Shown: piece after piece, positions 61,194-64,000 of the stretch
Layout: each line of letters opens with the position of its first letter
Numbering within the stretch: the first letter of the stretch is position 1
Assembly: GCF_904848625.1 (NCBI RefSeq)
Contig: NZ_CAJHCP010000006.1
Coordinates: forward strand, 62,001-126,000
DNA: 64,000 bases
Direction of reading: 5' to 3'
Source of the DNA: Paraburkholderia metrosideri
GTDB lineage: Bacteria > Pseudomonadota > Gammaproteobacteria > Burkholderiales > Burkholderiaceae
The notes under the pieces: generated by a model
Databases searched by the model: none
What the model was told of the DNA's origin: nothing
The model's input: only the letters and a program-made list of their open reading frames with translations
Made by a program: the position numbers and the translations under genes

Positions 61194-62693
61194 ATGCGTT
61201 CCATCGTTATCGATGACCATTTCGCCGCATGGCGCACCGCTTCTCTCAGAGCGTTAGCCGAGCGCGTCGCGCCGGAGGCGATCGAATGGCGCATTGAACA
61301 GCCCGCGGGATTACAGCAAGGTCAAACTTTATTCGACTATGGAAAATTGCAGGAAGGTGTCGTGGCAACGCCCGCCGTGGCCGTGCATGTATCGAAAGAA
61401 CTGGCCGCGCTGATGCACGACTGCGCCCTTCACTGCGAGCCACAACGTTGGGCATTTTTGTACAAAGTGCTATGGCGCTGGCAGCAAGGCGATCGCGCGG
61501 TCGCCTCGCCAGCCGACGCAGATGGCGCACAGCTTTATCGCATGGCCAAAAGCGTGCGGCGCGCGAAGCACGACATGATCGCGTACGTGCGATTTCGCCA
61601 GCAAGCGCAAACGGCTTCGCCGCCGGAGTACATCGCGTGGTACGAACCAGACCACGATGTCCTCGCATGGGCCGCCGAGCATTTTTCTCAACGAATGGGG
61701 CGCTCGTCGTGGATGATCGCAACGCCGCGCGGCGCGGCTTTCTGGGACGGTCAGCAACTGCACCTCGAACGCCGGCACGTGCTGCCCGGCGAGTGTCGTG
61801 TCGACACCGCTGACGAAGCCGAGGCGCTTTGGCTCGCGTATTACCGCAGCACGTTCAACCCGGCACGTCTGAATGAGGCGGCTCTCGAACAGCACATGCC
61901 GGTACGTTTCTGGAAAGGCCTGCCCGAGGGGCGCCTGATTCCCGCAATGATCAGTGAAGCGAAAAGCGGCGCGCGTCGTGTGGCGCAAGCAAGTGAAGTT
62001 GGTGCGCTCGCTGGCAAGTCGATCGCTGTTGAGGCGGCGCTCGCCCAGCCCGCGCGAGAAAGCCCGTCATCGCTCGATACCTGCCGGCGGTGCGATTTGT
62101 GGCGCGACGCGACGCAAGCGGTCGGCAGTGCCGGACCTCGCGACGCGCGAATCATGCTGATCGGCGAACAGCCGGGAGATCTGGAAGATCTGAGCGGGCA
62201 ACCGTTTGTCGGGCCTGCAGGGCAATTACTGGACATCGCGATCCGGCATGCTGGATTGTCGCGCGAACGTCTCTATCTGACTAACGCGGTAAAGCACTTC
62301 AAATGGGAGTTACGCGGCAAGCGCCGGCTACACAAAACGCCGGCGCAGCGTGAGGTCGAAGCGTGTTCTTACTGGCTTGAACGGGAATTACACACGGTGC
62401 GCCCTGCCGTAATCGTCACATTAGGCGCAACGGCGCTGAACGCTTTGCTGCACAAGAAAGCCAGCTTGCGCGACTATGTCGATGCGCCATTTGAGTTGAA
62501 CGGCGGTTGGGGCGTCGCGACTTATCACCCTTCGTTCGCGCTGAGGCAGCCGAACGAAGCGGCGCGCGATAAGGTCCTTGGCGAGATCAGCAACGCGCTT
62601 GCGCAAGCGCGCGAACTGGCCGAATCCGGCTTGGCTGGAATAGCCGCGACCTCTGGAACACCGAACAAAACATCGAAGAAAGAACGGCAATAA
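61194..62693 (+). CDS. Fusion of DUF4130-like (rSAM-linked) domain to UdgX-type uracil-DNA glycosylase
   Basis: A 499-aa protein. Residues 1-250 form the radical-SAM-linked DNA-metabolism domain (TIGR03915/DUF4130 type; block EALWLAYYRSTFNPARLNEA, then HMPVRFWKGLPEG). Residues 295-475 are a Fe-S uracil-DNA glycosylase: CRRC (297-300), GEQPGDLED (324-332), VGPAGQLLD, YLTNAVKHF, the UdgX loop GKRRLHKTP (375-383, His380) and HPSFALR (445-451). UdgX of mycobacteria uses that His to bind covalently at the abasic site. Starts 10 bp after the rSAM gene, so one SOS-controlled operon. The tail is Lys/Thr rich. Confidence 0.87.
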   Translation: MRSIVIDDHFAAWRTASLRALAERVAPEAIEWRIEQPAGLQQGQTLFDYGKLQEGVVATPAVAVHVSKELAALMHDCALHCEPQRWAFLYKVLWRWQQGDRAVASPADADGAQLYRMAKSVRRAKHDMIAYVRFRQQAQTASPPEYIAWYEPDHDVLAWAAEHFSQRMGRSSWMIATPRGAAFWDGQQLHLERRHVLPGECRVDTADEAEALWLAYYRSTFNPARLNEAALEQHMPVRFWKGLPEGRLIPAMISEAKSGARRVAQASEVGALAGKSIAVEAALAQPARESPSSLDTCRRCDLWRDATQAVGSAGPRDARIMLIGEQPGDLEDLSGQPFVGPAGQLLDIAIRHAGLSRERLYLTNAVKHFKWELRGKRRLHKTPAQREVEACSYWLERELHTVRPAVIVTLGATALNALLHKKASLRDYVDAPFELNGGWGVATYHPSFALRQPNEAARDKVLGEISNALAQARELAESGLAGIAATSGTPNKTSKKERQ

Positions 62694-62721
62694 ATAAAAA
62701 GGGCGCAGCAGCGAACCGCAC

Positions 62722-62909
62722 TCCAAAAGTTGGACACCAGAACCAATTCTGGAGCGTTGCCCATGACGAAGTACAGCGAGCAGTGAAAGCTCAGCATGGC
62801 GAAGCCGTTGCCAATGCGATCTCTGTCCGCGGACGTACTCACCACTAAGCAATCGAGCAGAGTGACGTTGACACTGGTCAACCTGCAGCTTCGCCCTGGC
62901 CATAAGTAG
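62722..62909 (+). mobile_element. Decayed IS3-family (IS150-type) left end
   Basis: An IS-end-like sequence (CCAAAAGTTGGACACC, 62723-62738) is followed 24 bp later by the start of an orfA frame that reads MTKYSEQ, stop, KLS. IS150-type elements typically read MTKYSEQFKLS there. No right end and no orfB were seen. Assignment is by memory of the family. Confidence 0.5.
62763..62909 (+). pseudogene. Remnant of IS3-family transposase orfA
   Basis: A 5' fragment with TGA at 62784-62786 in place of the expected Phe codon, then degenerate sequence to TAG at 62907-62909. The rest of orfA and orfB are absent. Confidence 0.5.
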
Positions 62910-63388
<479 letters not shown>

Positions 63389-64000
63389 ATGATGAACGAT
63401 TCGCGCCATCTCCTTGGTGCCGGACTATTTGCCGACAGTCTTCGGACGGCCGGCTCAGGCAGATTCGCGGGCGCCTTGCTGGCGGCGCTGAATACGGCTG
63501 TCGCAGTGGATCACTGCACGCTTGTCCGCGTATGCTGCGGCCGGGCATCCATGGTCGGCACCGCGAGCCGGCACTCGCAGGATCTTGCCGTCGCGCCACT
63601 GGACGAATACGTCGCCGGCTACGGCCGCCTCGCGCCTCTCGTGCGTGAACTCGCGTCCTCGAGCGCACGGCAGCGAAACGGTGCCGATGCCCGTTCCGTC
63701 GTGGTCGACCCGCTCGCCCATGTCGAATGCGTGAACCGTTTCTTTGCGCGACCGGCGATCATTGACACGCTGTCGATCGCGATGCCCGGCGGCGACACCA
63801 TCTCATTCCTCAGCTTGTATAGGACCGCGAGGATCGGGCCGTTCAATAGCCACGATAAGATCCTGATTGCCTCCGTGGGCGAGTTCCTCGCCACACTCGC
63901 CGAGATGCATATTCGACTATTGAGCGCGCCTGCCCCTCCGCCTGAATTTCTACACAAGTGGCACCATGCGCTTTCTGGACGGGAAAGGTCGGTCGCGATG
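63389..64000 (+). CDS. LuxR-type helix-turn-helix regulator, truncated by the window edge
   Basis: A frame of 204 codons starts at ATG ATG (63389) after GAGGGC and stays open to base 64000. The N-terminal 190 residues (MMNDSRHLLGAGLFADSLRT start; DTLSIAMPGGDTISFLSLYR) have a GAF/PAS-like sensory look. The last visible residues HALSGRERSVAM match the start of the LuxR/GerE HTH (LTxREREV). The rest of the HTH lies outside the window. Ligand unknown. Confidence 0.75.
   Translation, partial: MMNDSRHLLGAGLFADSLRTAGSGRFAGALLAALNTAVAVDHCTLVRVCCGRASMVGTASRHSQDLAVAPLDEYVAGYGRLAPLVRELASSSARQRNGADARSVVVDPLAHVECVNRFFARPAIIDTLSIAMPGGDTISFLSLYRTARIGPFNSHDKILIASVGEFLATLAEMHIRLLSAPAPPPEFLHKWHHALSGRERSVAM

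Overview
The window looks like a chromosomal segment of a Burkholderiaceae beta-proteobacterium, most likely Paraburkholderia or Burkholderia. The basis is the high GC content with strong third-position GC, the family-level content (YbiT-type ABC-F protein, NodT-type efflux operon, PotFGHI operon, PuuD/UraH/UraD/PuuE urate genes, DUF2795 and DUF1992 proteins) and the gene style. I assigned this by reading motifs, not by a database search. No rRNA, tRNA or CRISPR array was seen. The only clear mobile-element trace is a decayed IS3-type fragment near the right end.

Layout. 1-6.2 kb: 3' end of a YeiH-type exporter, a glutathione S-transferase, a ClcB-type chloride transporter, a C45/Ntn-type hydrolase and two small proteins. 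6.3-14.5 kb: a LysR regulator, a small protein, and a TetR regulator divergent from a three-gene RND efflux operon (adaptor, pump, outer-membrane channel). 14.5-22.5 kb: three copies of an unusual 35-bp bipartite DnaA-box-like element (a fourth lies at 19.0 kb), a lipid A acyltransferase, penicillin-binding protein 1A, a ribbon-helix-helix-like protein, PspA and a TPR membrane protein. 22.6-30.4 kb: a TetR regulator divergent from a Baeyer-Villiger-type monooxygenase plus an alpha/beta hydrolase, then the polyamine ABC operon potFGHI. 30.9-37 kb: Nramp transporter, DUF1289 protein, OmpW, nitronate monooxygenase, ABC-F ATPase, dodecin.

37-56.2 kb is a purine-salvage and purine-catabolism region. 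It holds a BMP-type nucleoside/purine ABC importer, a LysR regulator, an 8-oxoguanine deaminase-type amidohydrolase, 5-hydroxyisourate hydrolase, urate oxidase PuuD, then ureidoglycolate lyase, allantoicase, OHCU decarboxylase, PuuE allantoinase, a hydantoin/allantoin-type racemase, an NCS1 permease and a GntR regulator with matching palindromic operators. Together these cover urate to glyoxylate plus urea. A complete hipBA toxin-antitoxin module, with its own terminators and an array of operator-like palindromes, sits inside this region between puuD and allA.

56.5-64 kb: LD-carboxypeptidase, TadA, DUF1992, a small lipoprotein, a ThpR-type RNA ligase/phosphodiesterase, then the most interesting locus. 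This is a near-perfect LexA/SOS box directly upstream of a two-gene cassette: a radical-SAM protein with a helix-hairpin-helix tail, and a fusion of a DUF4130-like domain to a UdgX-type uracil-DNA glycosylase carrying the covalent-crosslinking KRRLHKTP loop. The architecture predicts an SOS-induced DNA modification or repair pathway whose chemistry is not established. The window ends inside a LuxR-type regulator gene.
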